Assembly (NCBI GenBank): GCA_021014945.1
Contig: MU266339.1
Coordinates: 176,002-240,001, forward strand
Direction of reading: 5' to 3'
From: Leucogyrophana mollusca
Taxonomy: Eukaryota; Basidiomycota; Agaricomycetes; Boletales
DNA: 64,000 bases
The position numbers and the translations under genes were made by a program. Within the stretch, counting starts at the first letter, position 1; the number at the start of each line of letters is the position of its first letter. Shown here piece after piece: positions 35,475 to 48,213 of the stretch. Under the pieces are notes generated by a model. The model ran no database searches, was not told the DNA's origin, and saw nothing but the letters and a program-made list of their open reading frames with translations.

Positions 35475-38400
35475 TTAAAGGCAAGCAAACTTCGACTTCC
35501 GTTTCTGAAGCTCGTCCATTCGGGAATCTAGTTGCGCTCTGGCGCGCTCCTTTGCTCGGCGCTCTTCATCAAGCCGGGATTCAAGGGATTGCTTCTCTTC
35601 AACGATCGACTTCCGAACAGTGACGACCTCCCGGCGTGCTTCTTGAAGCTCGTTGCGAAGCCCTTCTATCTGGGCACTAAGCGAATCTCGTTCCCGCGCA
35701 AGCTCCGTAGCCTGCATGCGTGCCTTTCGAACTGCAAGAATAGACAGTCGTTTAGATTGCATTTTACTTCGCGAGAAAATAACCACATACGATTCTTCTC
35801 AGAGTCGCCCAGCGACGTCTCCAGCGTACCCACGAGATCCATGTGCGTGGCAAGGTCGCTCTCACAGTGTGACAGTTGCTTGTTGAGCGTTTTGATCATG
35901 ACCTCCTGCTCATTGATGTGTTTGGCCTGATCCTCTAGTTTCGCTGCCACGGCTTTAGGATCAATGGCCGCACCAACTGGGGTATTGATAGACGCGACAG
36001 ATGTCGCAGGAGATTCCATGCTGGAATCTTTCGAAGTGGATGGCGACATGATCGATGATTGCGTAGAGACACTGAACTGGGACTCTCCATTCGCAGTAGA
36101 ATGGGTCTTCGGAGCGGGCGGAGGGGGTATAGACGGAGGCGGCGTAGGTGGAGGGAGTTTACTTGCAGCCATACCGTTCATCCGCGTAAACGACACGTTA
36201 CGGTCAGGAGTGGCTCGCGGAGTCGAACTCTCCTGGCCGGAAGTGCGGGCGATCTGAGCTTGCAGATCCCGAAGGGTAATTTCCTGTTTGCTCTTTTCGG
36301 CTTGAAGCGTATCCTTCTCGTCCTTAACCCTTTGCAGGTTCTCTTGCACTTCGGCCAGGACAGAGCGGTGCTTCTCCAGCTCGTCCACGAGCGACTCACG
36401 TTTGGAGGCTTCTAGAACGAGCTTGGACTGCTCAGAACGCGTCTTATCCAACTCAACTCTGAGTTTTGCAACTTCGGCCTCGAGATCGCCCTTCTCAGCT
36501 CGTACACCAGCGACCTCCTTCTCCATGCTGCCGATCAGGTTGGCCTTCTCGTCCATCATCTTGGCGTGGGCAACACGGGTCTCGGCGAGTTCACTGGAGG
36601 CGGTCTTGTGTAAGTCGAGCTCTACACGAAGGGCATCGTGCTCTTTGCACATCGCGTCTTGTGCTGCAGAATGCTTCTGCTCCAGCTCAGCCACAAACGA
36701 CGCAGAGCGTTCTTGTTCTTCAGCCAAAAGCTGTTTACTCTTTTCCCGAGCTTCCTCGGTGGACGCCTTCGTGGCCTCGAGCTCTTGAACCAAAAGATCG
36801 TGGTCCTGCCGTAGTGTGTCACGCTCGTCACTGTGCTGCTGCTCCAAGTCAGCGATGACTGCTGCAAGCCGTTCGCGCTCCTCAGCAAGGTGACGCTCGC
36901 TAGCTGCCCTCGACTCCTCCAATTCAACACGATGCCGTTCCTGAGCTGCGATCAAAGAGGCTTGGACCTCTGCGATTGTAGAGTCGTGCTCAGACTTGAG
37001 CTTCGCAATTGACTCGGCATGAGACAACGCTAGCAACGACTGAGCTTGCTCAGCCTGAATACCAGCCTCACTGAGAGCCGCCTCATGAGTAGTTTTCAGT
37101 TGCGCAACCTCCTCTTCATGACCACGCGTGATTTCCTCTAAAAGAGCAGCTTGTTGCTCCCGGAGCGACTGTAAAGCAGCCTCATGGTCCTCGCGTGCTT
37201 GCGCGGCCGAGGCCAAAGACTCTTCATGACTTCGCTTCAAAGCCGCAGAGAGTTGTTCAGCCTGTGTCTCGGACTCCTCCCTGAGTAATGCCATAGCGGT
37301 GGCATGGTCCGACTTCAACTGCTCCCTCCTCGACCTATAGTCCTCCTCTTTGCTCGAGAGGACACGCGCATGTTCGGTCTTCAACTTGTCAATATCTGCT
37401 GCGAAAGCGTTCTCCTTCCTGGAAATAGCCGCAGCGTGCTCGTCCTGGAGCTCGCGGAGAGTGGTGTCACGGGCAGACTGCGACTCTGATAGCGAGCATT
37501 CACGGGCTTTCTCTGCCATCCGCAGGTCGCTGGCGTGGTCCTCACGCAGGCGCTCGAGCGTGGCGGCCGCCTCCGCTGCTTGCTTCTGCAGAGCTTCTGC
37601 GTGATCAGTGCGGAGCTTGACAAGGGCGTTGTAGTACTCCTCTTCGGTACGATTGAGATCGGCAGACGCCGCTTCGTCCTTCTGTTTCAAGGTCTCCTGA
37701 TGCTCTGCGTTTGCCTTGACTAGAGCGTCCTGATGCTCCTTGACCGTCCGTTCAAGGATATCCTTCGCTTCTTGCACATGACGCTGCAACGCCTCTTCGT
37801 GCTCCGATTGCAACTTTCCAAAGGCTTCCTTGTGTTCTTGGTGGGCCTTCTCCAGAGCTGTAGATGCTTCTGAGAGCTGATCGCGAAGGGCACCGAGGGA
37901 TACCTCATGCTCGGCTGTTAGGCGTGACACCAGATCATCGACTTCGACGCCCTTTGCTCGCAGAGCTACCTCATGTTCGGACCGCAATGTTTCGACAGCC
38001 GTTGCATGATCCGTTTCGGCCTGCTTAAGAGACTTCAGCAGCGCTGCTTCGCGCTTTCGGACTTCTTCCAGTTGAACAAGATCTTCGCCGTGTTTGGAGC
38101 GAAGACCCTCGAGCTCCGTTGACATGTTGAGAGTCTGGTTGAAAGAAAACCTCAGCAGATGCACATATTACTTTACCATAGTTCTTACCTGATCTCTGGA
38201 TAGCGTAGTGAGCTCGTCATGAGCGCGCCGAACTTGAGATAATTGATCGTTCAAGTCATCAACAAGCTCCTTGTGCTGGGACTCTTTCTGTGCCATGGAT
38301 CTAGATCGAGGACACGCGTCAGCCAATAACAAAAAGAAGGGAATTTTTTACTGGAAGCATACAGCATGAGTTCGTTGAGTCTGTCCAAGGATTCGTCCAC

Positions 38401-41400
38401 ATCCGCGTCGGGTACGTCGCCGTTGAGGTGCGGGATCATGCCGTGATGAAGCTCCATGCTTTTCCGGACGGCGTTGAACTTTTGCACCGTGCTGGGGGAT
38501 AGGTGCATCGAATGGTCCCCAGCATCTGCCTCCTTTCCGTTGATAGCGACAACAGGAGGAGGAGCTGGAGTGGATGCTCCTTCGTCCTTCTCTTTAAGGG
38601 ATATCTCGAGCGCGCTGATCTCCGCCTCACGCTCCTTTAGTACCTCTTGCAATCGCATGATCTCCTTTTCCATACTGACAGCAGATCGCTGCTCTGTTGG
38701 AGTGCTGGCACCATTGAGACTAGCAATAGAGATAGACAAATTGGGTCGGTGCGAAGGGGAATGAGAGACTGAGCTACTAGTCCCATGGCTCGAGATAGAA
38801 GTTTTGCGTGATCGTGCCGATGACAGCTCCTGTGATAGCGATTGCGATTGCGATAGTGATTGTGAAAGCGACCTGCGCAAGGAAAGCAAACAGCTCAGTG
38901 GTTGTTGATGAATTGAGATGCGGTACCTTACCTCGCATGAAGTGACTCTGCAGAGGCCGCCTGCCTGAAAAAAAGTCGCCTCCCATGAGCGTCATATGCG
39001 GGATCGTTGACATCCCTCGCCTTGGGGCCTGTCATCCTCCGTCTAAACGGAGGAATCTCTAGCTTCATCTGCTCCGCAGCAGGAGACTCAGGAATCGTCA
39101 GATTACTCAGCTTGGCTTCTTGGATTTGGGCAGCCAGATCGGATATCTCTCGCAGGGCGTCACGGTACTTCGAAGTGACGGAGGACAGATCTGCCAAGGT
39201 GGCGGCGTGGGTCTGCTGAAGAGCAACGAGCTGATTCTCGACCGACAGATCGGCCATGACGGGCGTGGAGATACCTGACGTGTGAGCGGAAGCGCCGTTG
39301 GTGCCACCTGCGCCATTGAGGCTTTCTAGGCTGCGCTTTGCCAGCTCGACCTCCCCAACCATTCCACCCAACCGGAGTCTATCTTCGCTAGCTTCCTTTT
39401 TCTTTCGCTCCCATTCCTCCATCTTCTGCTCTAGCTCCTTCACCTTTCTCTCCCTCTCCTCTAGGTCAGTTCGCCAGCTTGCTCCGTCTTGCTGCAAGCT
39501 CTCCAACCGAGTTTGAAGAGCCTCAGCCTCTTCCCTCCTCCGTTCAGCGTCGCTTTCCAGTCGCTCGATTGTTTGCTGAAGAGCGAGAACGGACTCATCA
39601 GAGCGGGCAAGGCGCGCCTCGAGGTCGGTAATGTAGGTGTTGGAATGTGATTCGGAGTCCTTGTAGCGGGCAACTTCACGTTTGAGGTCAGTCACGGACT
39701 CGCTGGACGACACAGAAGTTTCGTCGATGGCCTTGATCTTCTCCTCAAGATCACGGACGTATGCCTAGGTCGGGTGAATTAGCGAATAGCTACGATGAAA
39801 GGTCTGATAGTAGCCTTACCTCGGTGGAAGCTTCCCTTTCTGTCAACTTCGCCAGCCTTCCTCGTAGCTCCTCGACATAGAGCTCGGTCGCTGAATGTCG
39901 CTCTGTGATCTGGGCCAACTCTTCCTCTTTCTCTTCCACCATCTCGTTGGTCAACCGCAATGCTGCGCGGTTCAAACCCAACTCGGCCTCCATCGCACTG
40001 ATCGTCTTCTCGTATTCCTCAATCACGGGACCCACAATCTCTTCATATTTCGCTGTCCCGCCCACTGAACCACCCGACGACGACGCCCGGTGCCGCTCGC
40101 CAAGTTCACGTCGCAACCTCGCAAGTTCTTCCGTCCGGTCAACGTACTTCTCTCTCAGGTCCTCGTAGTTATTCTGCAGGTCCGTCATCTGCGCAAGTAC
40201 CTTCTTCGACACGCTCTCCGAAGGCTCGTTGGAGATTGCAGTGGCAGTGGATTCAGATCCGGAGGCGACGATCGGGCCTCCTTCTTTGAGCTGCTTCACT
40301 TCCTTCCTCAGCCGCGTGACAGTGCCCTGCAACCATTCGACATCGTCCCACCCGTCTTCCTTTTCGTTCAGGATCGCCCGGTTCTTGATGTTCCTTGCGC
40401 GATTCGCGTATTTGAGCGTGTTGACAGTCTCACCGACGTTCCACTCGGTCGGACTGACGCAGGCAATCATGAGAGTGTGCGCATTACCCCCAAGGGAATC
40501 TTGCAGAAGTCGCGTAAGCTTGGAGTCTCGGTACGGGACGTGTGTAGCGGTGTGCGACTTGGCGCGAGAAGGATCGCCCAAGGCAGATATTACATTGCCC
40601 AGGGCCAGTAGACCGCTGTTTATCGAAATACCTTCTTTGATGCGCTCACCGGCGGCGGCTGTCCGTTTCAACTATAGTATAGTGTGAGCAAGGCGCACGC
40701 CCTGAAAGGAAATTAGGCACTCACGCGTTCAGACCCAGCAAGGTCGACGAAGTGGAATTTAGAAACAATCGTGACCCACTCTCCGGAATCTTCATCATCA
40801 GGGCGGTTATCAGGGGGACGCAGCCCAAGAGAGCTAGCGGGTCGCAGTCCGCCGCCCCTTCCCATTGCTGCCGTGAAACTAGGCGTGGCGGGTCGCCCAA
40901 AAGTAGGAGAGGACATTCGTACGCTGCCTGAGCCTCCGTTAGTGTACATTGAACCAGGTCTGGCGAGACGTGATGGTGAGCGGCCACCCGGGGGAAGGGG
41001 TGAGGGCGATCGAGGCGGTGGACCTGACCCGTTGTACCTCTTCTGTGTGAGTGTTAAAGAAAAGATGGCGTGCGAGCGAGATGACTGGGCGTTCATGTCC
41101 GTCTCGTTTGTTCTCCTGATAGAGGTGCCCTGTCGAATAAGACTGCAGGATGGTTAACACTTCCGGAGGCTCTAGACGCAGATGATACACTCACTTCATG
41201 ACCTCGTTGCTGTTCCGCACCGATACCTCTCGCAGACCTCCCCATATAATCGAGCCATCTTTGCCTTCTCTGATTTGAACCTCCCGCCTTGCCCCAGTTG
41301 CCTCGTCCGTGCTTAAGAGGTCAATTAGGTCCTCATTATACACCTCGATAAAGGATCCCTTGATACTGTAATTCCAGCTCCCGCCGCGTTCCTCCTTGAG

Positions 41401-41947
41401 TTTCCTCGCCTGCGAGAAGATGGTAGACACAGCCCGCGGGATGATGCCCATGCCATTATTTGGGTCAGACGGGTTAGCATCTAGATCTACACCGGTCATG
41501 GTGAAAGTTTTCCCGCTGCTTGTCTGGCCATAAGCAAGTATTGTACAGTTGAATCCTTCCACGAAACGCGAAATTAGAGGTTGGGCAGTGCTTGTGAATA
41601 GGGCATGCTGAGTGGCTGAGGGTGGATGGACTTGGTCGAAGGTGAAGACCTGCTTTTTCCCGGTCGCGGCGGCAGGGGCGGTGACTGCGGTTGCAGAGCC
41701 TGACGCCGCTGGAGCAGCACTTGAGGCGTCGACCGCCACAGTAGTGGAAGATGATCCGTGTACTACTTGCCGCTGAAAACGAGCAGGAATTGAAACAGTG
41801 TCCTGTGAGGTCGTAGGTCGGATCCGCACGGCTACAGTGTAGAAAGAAAATTATCTCAAGTGTTTATATCGCCGAATGGCTTCAGTACTGACCGACTTGC
41901 ACAGACGTCGTCGCAGCCGGCGGCGACGGCGATGACAACGGAGCCAT
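35475..41947 (-). CDS. Large kinesin with extended coiled-coil tail (kinesin-4-like)
   Basis: The start [20 protein letters not shown] leads into RIRPTTSQD. Motor motifs: [27 protein letters not shown] (P-loop, Ser in place of the usual second Gly), [40 protein letters not shown] (switch I), [10 protein letters not shown] (switch II), [38 protein letters not shown] and [10 protein letters not shown]. Between switch I and switch II sits a roughly 75-residue Pro/Ser/Gly insert. The rest (about 1,500 residues) is coiled coil with many DH/EH-x-x-AL units, plus a Pro-rich patch ([16 protein letters not shown]). Total about 2,000 residues over eight or more exons. Motor type resembles kinesin-4 (KIF4/KIF21), chromatin or microtubule-tip motors; subfamily is not certain. 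Confidence 0.88.
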
Positions 41948-42151
41948 CGCGTTTGAAGAAGAACCTCACAAGAATATTGCGGGTCTTTAGGGTGTTGGTG
42001 GACCGTGACTGAGAAAGCAGACGGCTTTTGCCGAAAGCAGTTGGGACATGAGACCATCGGTAAAAGCCAATTTGTTCCATCACAAAGATTAATCATATTT
42101 TTCGAATAGAACTTCTCACAGGAACGTTCATGTCGTCAAGGAACCCTAGAA

Positions 42152-43005
42152 CTACAAACCTCTAAGGGGAACATAAGGCGCAGGAGAAACACAGAAGCTC
42201 TTATGAGCCACCGTGTAGAGGACAAGGCACACGGTGACGAACACAATTTGGACACAAAGGAAAGCAACGACTTCACCTTGGACAATGCCGATTGGATAGG
42301 TTGATGCAGATACGAGAACCTCGAAAATTAGGACTGCTTCCGAAGCGACCGAACTCCATAGGTTCACACCAATTGCTATTTGACGAACAATGATTTACTC
42401 CAAAAATCCAAGTTCACACAAGACTGGAGCCTTGGCCTCTTTCTCGCAAGTAAGAACCGCCAGGGACGTCACCGACAACGTTAAACGCGCATGCTGTCAT
42501 TATCAGGGTCTGACCGCGGACGGTGCGTGGGTGGTGGTGACTCATCTTTGGGCCATCAACCCTAGAGCTCTTAAACGGTGAGACGGACTCATTCCCATTC
42601 AAACATTCACCCACGCGTTTTAGAGCAGGGACTATATGAATGTGCCGCACAGCCTTAGGCACACCTAAGGGTGAAGACTTGGATCCAAACATGTAATTTC
42701 CTGAGCAGAACCACGTCGAATGCAGGTGTGTCCTGAAGGACGTCCATGCGTACCCGCCTGAGTATGAGAAACTCAGTAATAGCAGAACAAACGATAAGAG
42801 CACCTGGAAATGAAACAACGCAAGCCATCCGGAACCACCATGTTGTGTCCAATTCCGCCCCCTGCTTCGACCAGTCGAACTGTATTTTCTTTGTTAGCGT
42901 TACAGGTTGACAGTTACGGGGTATCGGAAAGCTGAGAACAAGAACAGTCTGAAGAGAGCGCGAACTGGGCGGATCTACCGCATCATAATCTTGTGGCCGA
43001 TGCAT
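42152..43005 (-). CDS. Possible membrane-protein gene, not recognised
   Basis: Minus frames contain hydrophobic stretches: MACVVSFPGALIVCSAITEF near 42780-42830 and GEVVAFLCVQIVFVTVCLVL near 42200-42270, with a possible start MHRPQDYDAVDPPSS at 43005. Several GT..AG candidates exist (for example a TTTCCAG acceptor near 42805), but I could not assemble one reading frame. It may be a small multi-pass protein or a pseudogene. Confidence 0.3.
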
Positions 43006-43469
43006 CAGCTCGCCTGATTAGGCAAAAAACGTCGAAAGGCTGGGAATCAGGGGTCCAATGATGGGGATCACACTCACTGAGTCCTAGGCATGAAGGCCAG
43101 AGTACTTCTGGGAAGCCAGACTTTCACTGTATTGTCCACACCGCCCCGTTGCGAAAAGGTTTACCACGCTGGTTTCGTCGTCAGGAGTTTTGATCGATCC
43201 CCCGGCTTCTCCCCTCGGTGCTGGTTGTCGGCCCCAGCTAAGAGAGATCATGAAATGATCGTGCGCATGATTACCTTCTGCACCGTTTAATTGATGGTTC
43301 CCAGACACGAATAGCCCTATCGCCGGAAGCCGAAAGTAGGAGCTTTCCTGATGAATGATGTACGAGGGCTCTGATCCAGTTACTGCGCCCGATCTACTCG
43401 AGTAGTGAGGATTAGCCGTGGAGGGGGAGGGCATTCAATACATACCGGATGTCCCAGCGCATGTCCAAT

Positions 43470-43880
43470 AGGGTATTTCAGAGCTTGATCGTCTTATCTC
43501 GCGAACCAGTTTTAACATATTCCCCGGTCGCTGAGACTGACTTGTAACCTTTACCAGAGCAAAGTCAGATATCCGTCGAACATGTTACTGTGAGCGTCCT
43601 CGCGGATGCGGGCTCCTTGAATGTCCGTCCGAACAAGCTAGATATGTAGGAATATCACTCGCCCAGAAAATGATCGTCGTGGGCAGAATCTACGTCGAGT
43701 ACTGGTCCTTGGTGCCCTGAAAGTGTTCCGAACCAGAAGCTTCCCAGTCACCCAATCCCAGACTTTGCCGTAGTGTCTTCGCTTGCGGACGTCAGGACAG
43801 ACTACTTGGGTGGAATGCCACTCGCGTGGGCTGTCGATGTCCCTTTAAGATATGTGCGGCATAGCGAAAGCTAAGGTGCT
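43470..43880 (-). pseudogene. Decayed PAC1/LIS1 fragment
   Basis: On the minus strand, successive frames read KGHRQPTRVAFHP, then SASEDTTAK / KVWDWVTGKLL across a frame break, and later [13 protein letters not shown] followed by a stop. These match the PAC1 segments [30 protein letters not shown] and [15 protein letters not shown] in the same order, with the middle repeats missing. The copy also retains the 3' end of PAC1 intron 3 (near 43575-43612 versus 17690-17731, about 80% identical over 41 bases by eye), so it arose by DNA duplication rather than from mRNA. Stops and frame shifts make it non-functional. Confidence 0.8.
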
Positions 43881-44331
43881 CCAAGACGTTACAGTTGTTG
43901 AAAGTTAAACGTTGAACGTTGATTCAGGCTCTGAACTGCATCAGCTTCGGAATTTCCTTTCTGGGTAGAAACCACTGAATATATGGAGTCCTTGTGTTTT
44001 TAGTCACGGTGGGGGTTTTCGTTTAAGTCGTCTTCTGTACCGTGAGGACAGTGGACGTCTGACTTTGTTCTGTGTCGGGACTGACGCTACACTTGGTGTA
44101 TTGGATGCGAATAATTGATCACCTCGGCACACAATAATATCAATGCCTGCGTAGGAATGTACTATGACAGTAATCAACTACCGTGAAATCCGTGTACTAC
44201 AAGCCCCATGCTCCATGATACCCACCCTCCCGTACATGCATGTGTAAACGAGGGCAAACCCAAGGAAAAAGAAAGAGTAAACCTGTTAATGTACGTGGAT
44301 GTGCTGCTAACCACGGCAGATGAGAAAGAGC
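43881..44331. other. Intergenic, no feature seen
   Basis: 451 bp between the PAC1 remnant and the Zn2Cys6 gene. A few bases near 43920-43965 may extend the PAC1 remnant. Confidence 0.35.
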
Positions 44332-45842
44332 TTATGTTAGAGTTGCACAGTGGTGAGGACCGTCTGATGGCAATCCAGGCCAGCCGCCAAGAGTCTTTCT
44401 ATCGAACACCAGAGCTTGCCCCACTGCGAAGTCGTTCCCCGGCCTCCGGGGCTCGATATGATCTGCACTGGGCTTCGTGATATCGTAACTGTCCTCTCCA
44501 GACAATCCGTCGACCGAATTATTGAAGGGGGATGGGCCAAATTCAGCGGAGTCGTGCAAAGGGATCTTAAAAATCAAGTTTGCACGCGACTCTGGAGGCC
44601 AAACGGAAGCAATGCCAGTCATTTTGAATGACGGAGAAGACGGCGCCGAAGATGGCGTCGAAGAGTGACTGCTACAAGTCGAAGTAGGATTTGGAAACAC
44701 CTCAGCCCGTAATCTGGGGGGTGAGATGTACGGCTCCGGAAGGAACAAGTTCGACAAGCTGCTGTTTGACGAGGAGCTGCTATAATCAGACCCGGGTGCT
44801 GATGAACGTTCGTAATCTCTAAAAATGCAGTTAGCGACCCCACTAAACAAATATGCTACAATGACCTTCACGCACATAGCATCCAACGGACCGCTTGGAG
44901 GGTAATGGTAATGGAGATTCGGCTCGTAAGTAGGAACCTGGATGTACTCATCAAACATAGACGTGTATGAGCCATGGAAACAATCGTCAGAGACGCGGGG
45001 GGTAGCATCGGTGTCAATGGCCAACGATGTGGGAGGTTCCGGATGTGCACCCGCCAAGCCTAAAAGGTTGGCGGCGGAGAGTGCTGCGACAGATGAATGT
45101 GAAGGAGAGATAGAACGATTCAACTTTGTCCTGGGTAGTGTCCCGAAGCTGTACGACACTGGCAATGAAGGAGCCTGACAAGAGGCCGCTCTTGGGGTTG
45201 CCTGCATTGAGTTCGGACCCAGACGGTTGTCGTTCTGGAATGTTGTCGACTGCGCGCAAGCTACGGAACGAAGGTCAGATATCGACATGCTTGTCTTGGG
45301 TCGGGCCTTGGAAGCCCCCCTCCGTCTAGACTCTTTCGAAGGCGCGTACTCGCAAATCAAACCGCGTGAGGTGCAACGTTGGCAAACTGGATGGTCTCCA
45401 GAGCACTGAGCACACTGGTAAAGCAACCGTCAAAGGAATGTGCAATAAACGGTACCTTTGTCTTCCGCTCCCTGCATTTTTCACAAGCTTGAGAGGTTCG
45501 TTGGCGAGTGGCTGATGCAGGCAAGCGGCAGAAGAACTGGAGCGTTTCTGCTGGCCCAGGAGAATCCGACCATTCTCGAAAGTTGAAAGAGGACGTGGTG
45601 GAGGATGCCGACAAAGGGGTTGGTGGATGTGATGGGAATCTGTCACAATCGAGTTGTTCGCTTTTAAAGGATCGCTGGCTCTCGATGCTACGTTTTTTGT
45701 AAGAAATGACAGAGGAGGTGGGTTCTCTCTTCTCCGGAGACATGGACTGATAGCACCCCATATTCTGGGGGAGGCGTTCGTTATAATCAAAGGGACCAGC
45801 CTGGGAACTCTGAGAAAGCATAGGTTGTGTCGTCATCGACAT
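44332..45842 (-). CDS. Zn(II)2Cys6 fungal-type transcription factor
   Basis: The start MSMTTQPMLSQSSQAGPFDY is followed by Ser/Pro-rich sequence and the zinc cluster CEKCRERKTKCSGDHPV then CQRCTSRGLICEY: spacing C-x2-C-x6-C-x6-C-x2-C-x6-C. A 50-nt intron (45455-45406) interrupts the cluster after RKTK. Basic residues SKESRRRGASKARPK follow. The rest is Ser-rich with a second intron after MCVK, and no fungal-specific transcription-factor middle homology region is seen. It presumably binds paired CGG half-sites in the nucleus; targets are unknown. The C-terminal exons are weakly conserved, so the exact end (TAA 44332-44334) is less certain. Confidence 0.82.
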
Positions 45843-46467
45843 TCAAATCGACGGTGCTCGTTCAAGTAGACTCGTAGTGGGAAGACGCAGGTATCTGGCA
45901 GGGATACTTGTGGTATGGGTAAACGTAGCAGTCAAGTGGGGTGCTAAGTGTCGGTGTGATTTTAAAGCCAACCGGCCTGAGAGCTATGGCTTCAGCTAGA
46001 TCAGTCTGGCCGGCATCGCAACTTCCGGATCCTTGGCCGGTGTATGTGGCTGAGTAAGTTGGAGTCGTCGATCATGATGAATGATCGGCCGAGCTTCAAC
46101 AAGGAACCCCTCAGGGGCTACCAGCCTGACTGCTCCTAAGGCCTAGACCAGTGAGGTTTTCCAACGCAAATTGATCGAGTTTTGTGCTCCGCGAATGTGA
46201 AGTATCACAGTTCAACCACCCGACTCGGACGATGGGGGGCAATTTTGCACGCGATGATCCTGTAGATCGAAGGGGGACCTCAGAGTCGAGACCTTTCATC
46301 GAACATATCTCAGATACGCGGATTTAACCGTCCTGTATATGCCTAAGTGAGCCTCGAAGGAAAATTAGATATGCCAAGCGACTAACCTTGCAAATGTATT
46401 TGTACAACGAGCGTGCTGAGCGGGAAATGTCATACAGTCCTGTAAGCAGTAGTGGGCCTTACTAATC
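45843..46467. other. Intergenic, no feature seen
   Basis: 625 bp between IVD stop and Zn2Cys6 start, same strand. No supported ORF. Confidence 0.4.
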
Positions 46468-48213
46468 TTATGCCTTGAACTGTTCATTGAACTCCCTCCC
46501 GATGAGCATCCGTCTGATCTCTTGTGTCCCAGCCCCAACCGTATATAATCTTGAATCGCGAAGAATCCTGCCCATGGGGTATTCTTGTATCGTGGAGAGG
46601 TCAGATTTCCGCAGCGGGGAAGGAGAACTGCCTACCGTTAATGTAACCATTCCCACCGAGACATTGCATGCCCTCAAGTGCAACCTCTACAGCTCTCTCA
46701 GTTGAGTAAAGGATGGCGCCAGCGCAGTCCTGAAGGTGACATGTTAATTACGGAAATTCAGAAAAAGCTCGGAACTACGCACCCGACGGCTGATCTGTCC
46801 TTTATCACATGCTCTCGCGACGGCATACACATAAGATCGGCTTGCGTTAATCTTGGTATACATATCCGCGATTTTGGCTGATTGTCGTCTGAACATGACA
46901 TGTATGTAGTCGTGGAAGATGGCGCTCACCTTGCATCAGCTGGAAAGTACCGACAGGCTGACCGAACTGTTTCCGGTCATGAACATACTCTACGGCATAG
47001 TCAAAGGCGGCCTGCATCAACCTGCCACGACGTGTTATCTACGGGCCAGTTGCCAAGATGAGTACGAGAGACACAAACCCGAGGGGGCCGCCGCTAAGGA
47101 CAAGACGCTCCAGATCAAGTCCAGACATAAGGACTCCTGCGCCTTTATTGACCTGTCCAAGAACATTCTCTAACGAGATATTTTAGAGGTGCAATTGGCT
47201 GCGCTTCTTATTTCAGGACCCACCTTCTGGTACTTCACAGTTCTCAAAGACAAGTTCACAGGTGTCGCTACCTCTCATGCCGAATTTATCCAGTTTCTGA
47301 TGGGTCGAAAAGCCTTTGAAAGACTTCTCGATGATGAAGGCGGTAATGCCTTTAGAACCTCGTTCGGGAGCCGTTTTGGCATACACGACCAATGTGGAGG
47401 CAGTAGGGCCGTTGGTGATCCTATAGTTTACTGTCAGCTTACGCGCCAGGTTTAGCGCTTGAGGAAATCACAAACCAGAACTTGTTTCCATTCAGCCGCC
47501 AACCACCATCGATCTTATCCGCTCTCAAACTCATACTAATGACATCACTCCTACGCCGCGAGAGCCACGGTAAGGTCACAGACAACAGGAAACTGACCCG
47601 ACAGTGCTTACCCGCTCCCAGGCTCGCTCATAGCCAAGCTCCCGACTTTCTTTCCTGAGATCAGGTCGGGCAAATACTTCTCCTTCTGTGCTTCCGTTCC
47701 ATGTCGATGTATTTGATTCACACAAAGGTTTGAATGAGCACCGTATGATAAAGCCACTGATCCTGAAGCACGCGAAAGTTCTTCCATGGCAAGGGTGTGG
47801 TTGAAGTATCCAAGATCGAGGCCACCGTACTTGGACGAAACGGTTATTCCGAGCAAGCCCATCGTTCCAAGTTTCTCCCAGACATCCTAGGCTACGCATG
47901 AACAATGTCTACACCACCTGACGCGTGAAATAAACTTACCGCAGGGAAGTTATTGCTCTTGTCAATCTCTGCCGCTCTTGGAGCAATCTCGCGTTCTGCA
48001 AACTCGGTCACAGCATTCCGGAACTTCATACGACGATTAACAGGGCGAGATCAAAAAAGACGTGAATACGCGACTCACTTCAGCTTGTTCTTCGGTAAGG
48101 CCAGCGATGTCATTGTTGTATGTCGAGATGTGTCGGCGGGGAAAGGACGCGGAACGTGGCAGGAAGTGCCTTAGGCTGCGCGCAGCCAACCTTGGGAGTG
48201 TCAACGATGCCAT
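46468..48213 (-). CDS. IVD: Isovaleryl-CoA dehydrogenase (mitochondrial acyl-CoA dehydrogenase)
   Basis: [20 protein letters not shown] plus [12 protein letters not shown] is an Arg-rich mitochondrial presequence. Then [81 protein letters not shown] (FAD/substrate motif), [55 protein letters not shown] with the Glu used as base by [43 protein letters not shown] and [20 protein letters not shown], ending FNEQFKA. The catalytic Glu in the LDLERL position separates IVD from short/medium-chain dehydrogenases. It oxidises isovaleryl-CoA in leucine breakdown using FAD and ETF. Seven or more exons. Confidence 0.93.

Noticed and set aside
34970..35488. 172-codon minus frame between SDR and kinesin
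   Set aside because: Hydrophobic and Ser-rich but no start codon or conserved motif; treated as 3' flank.
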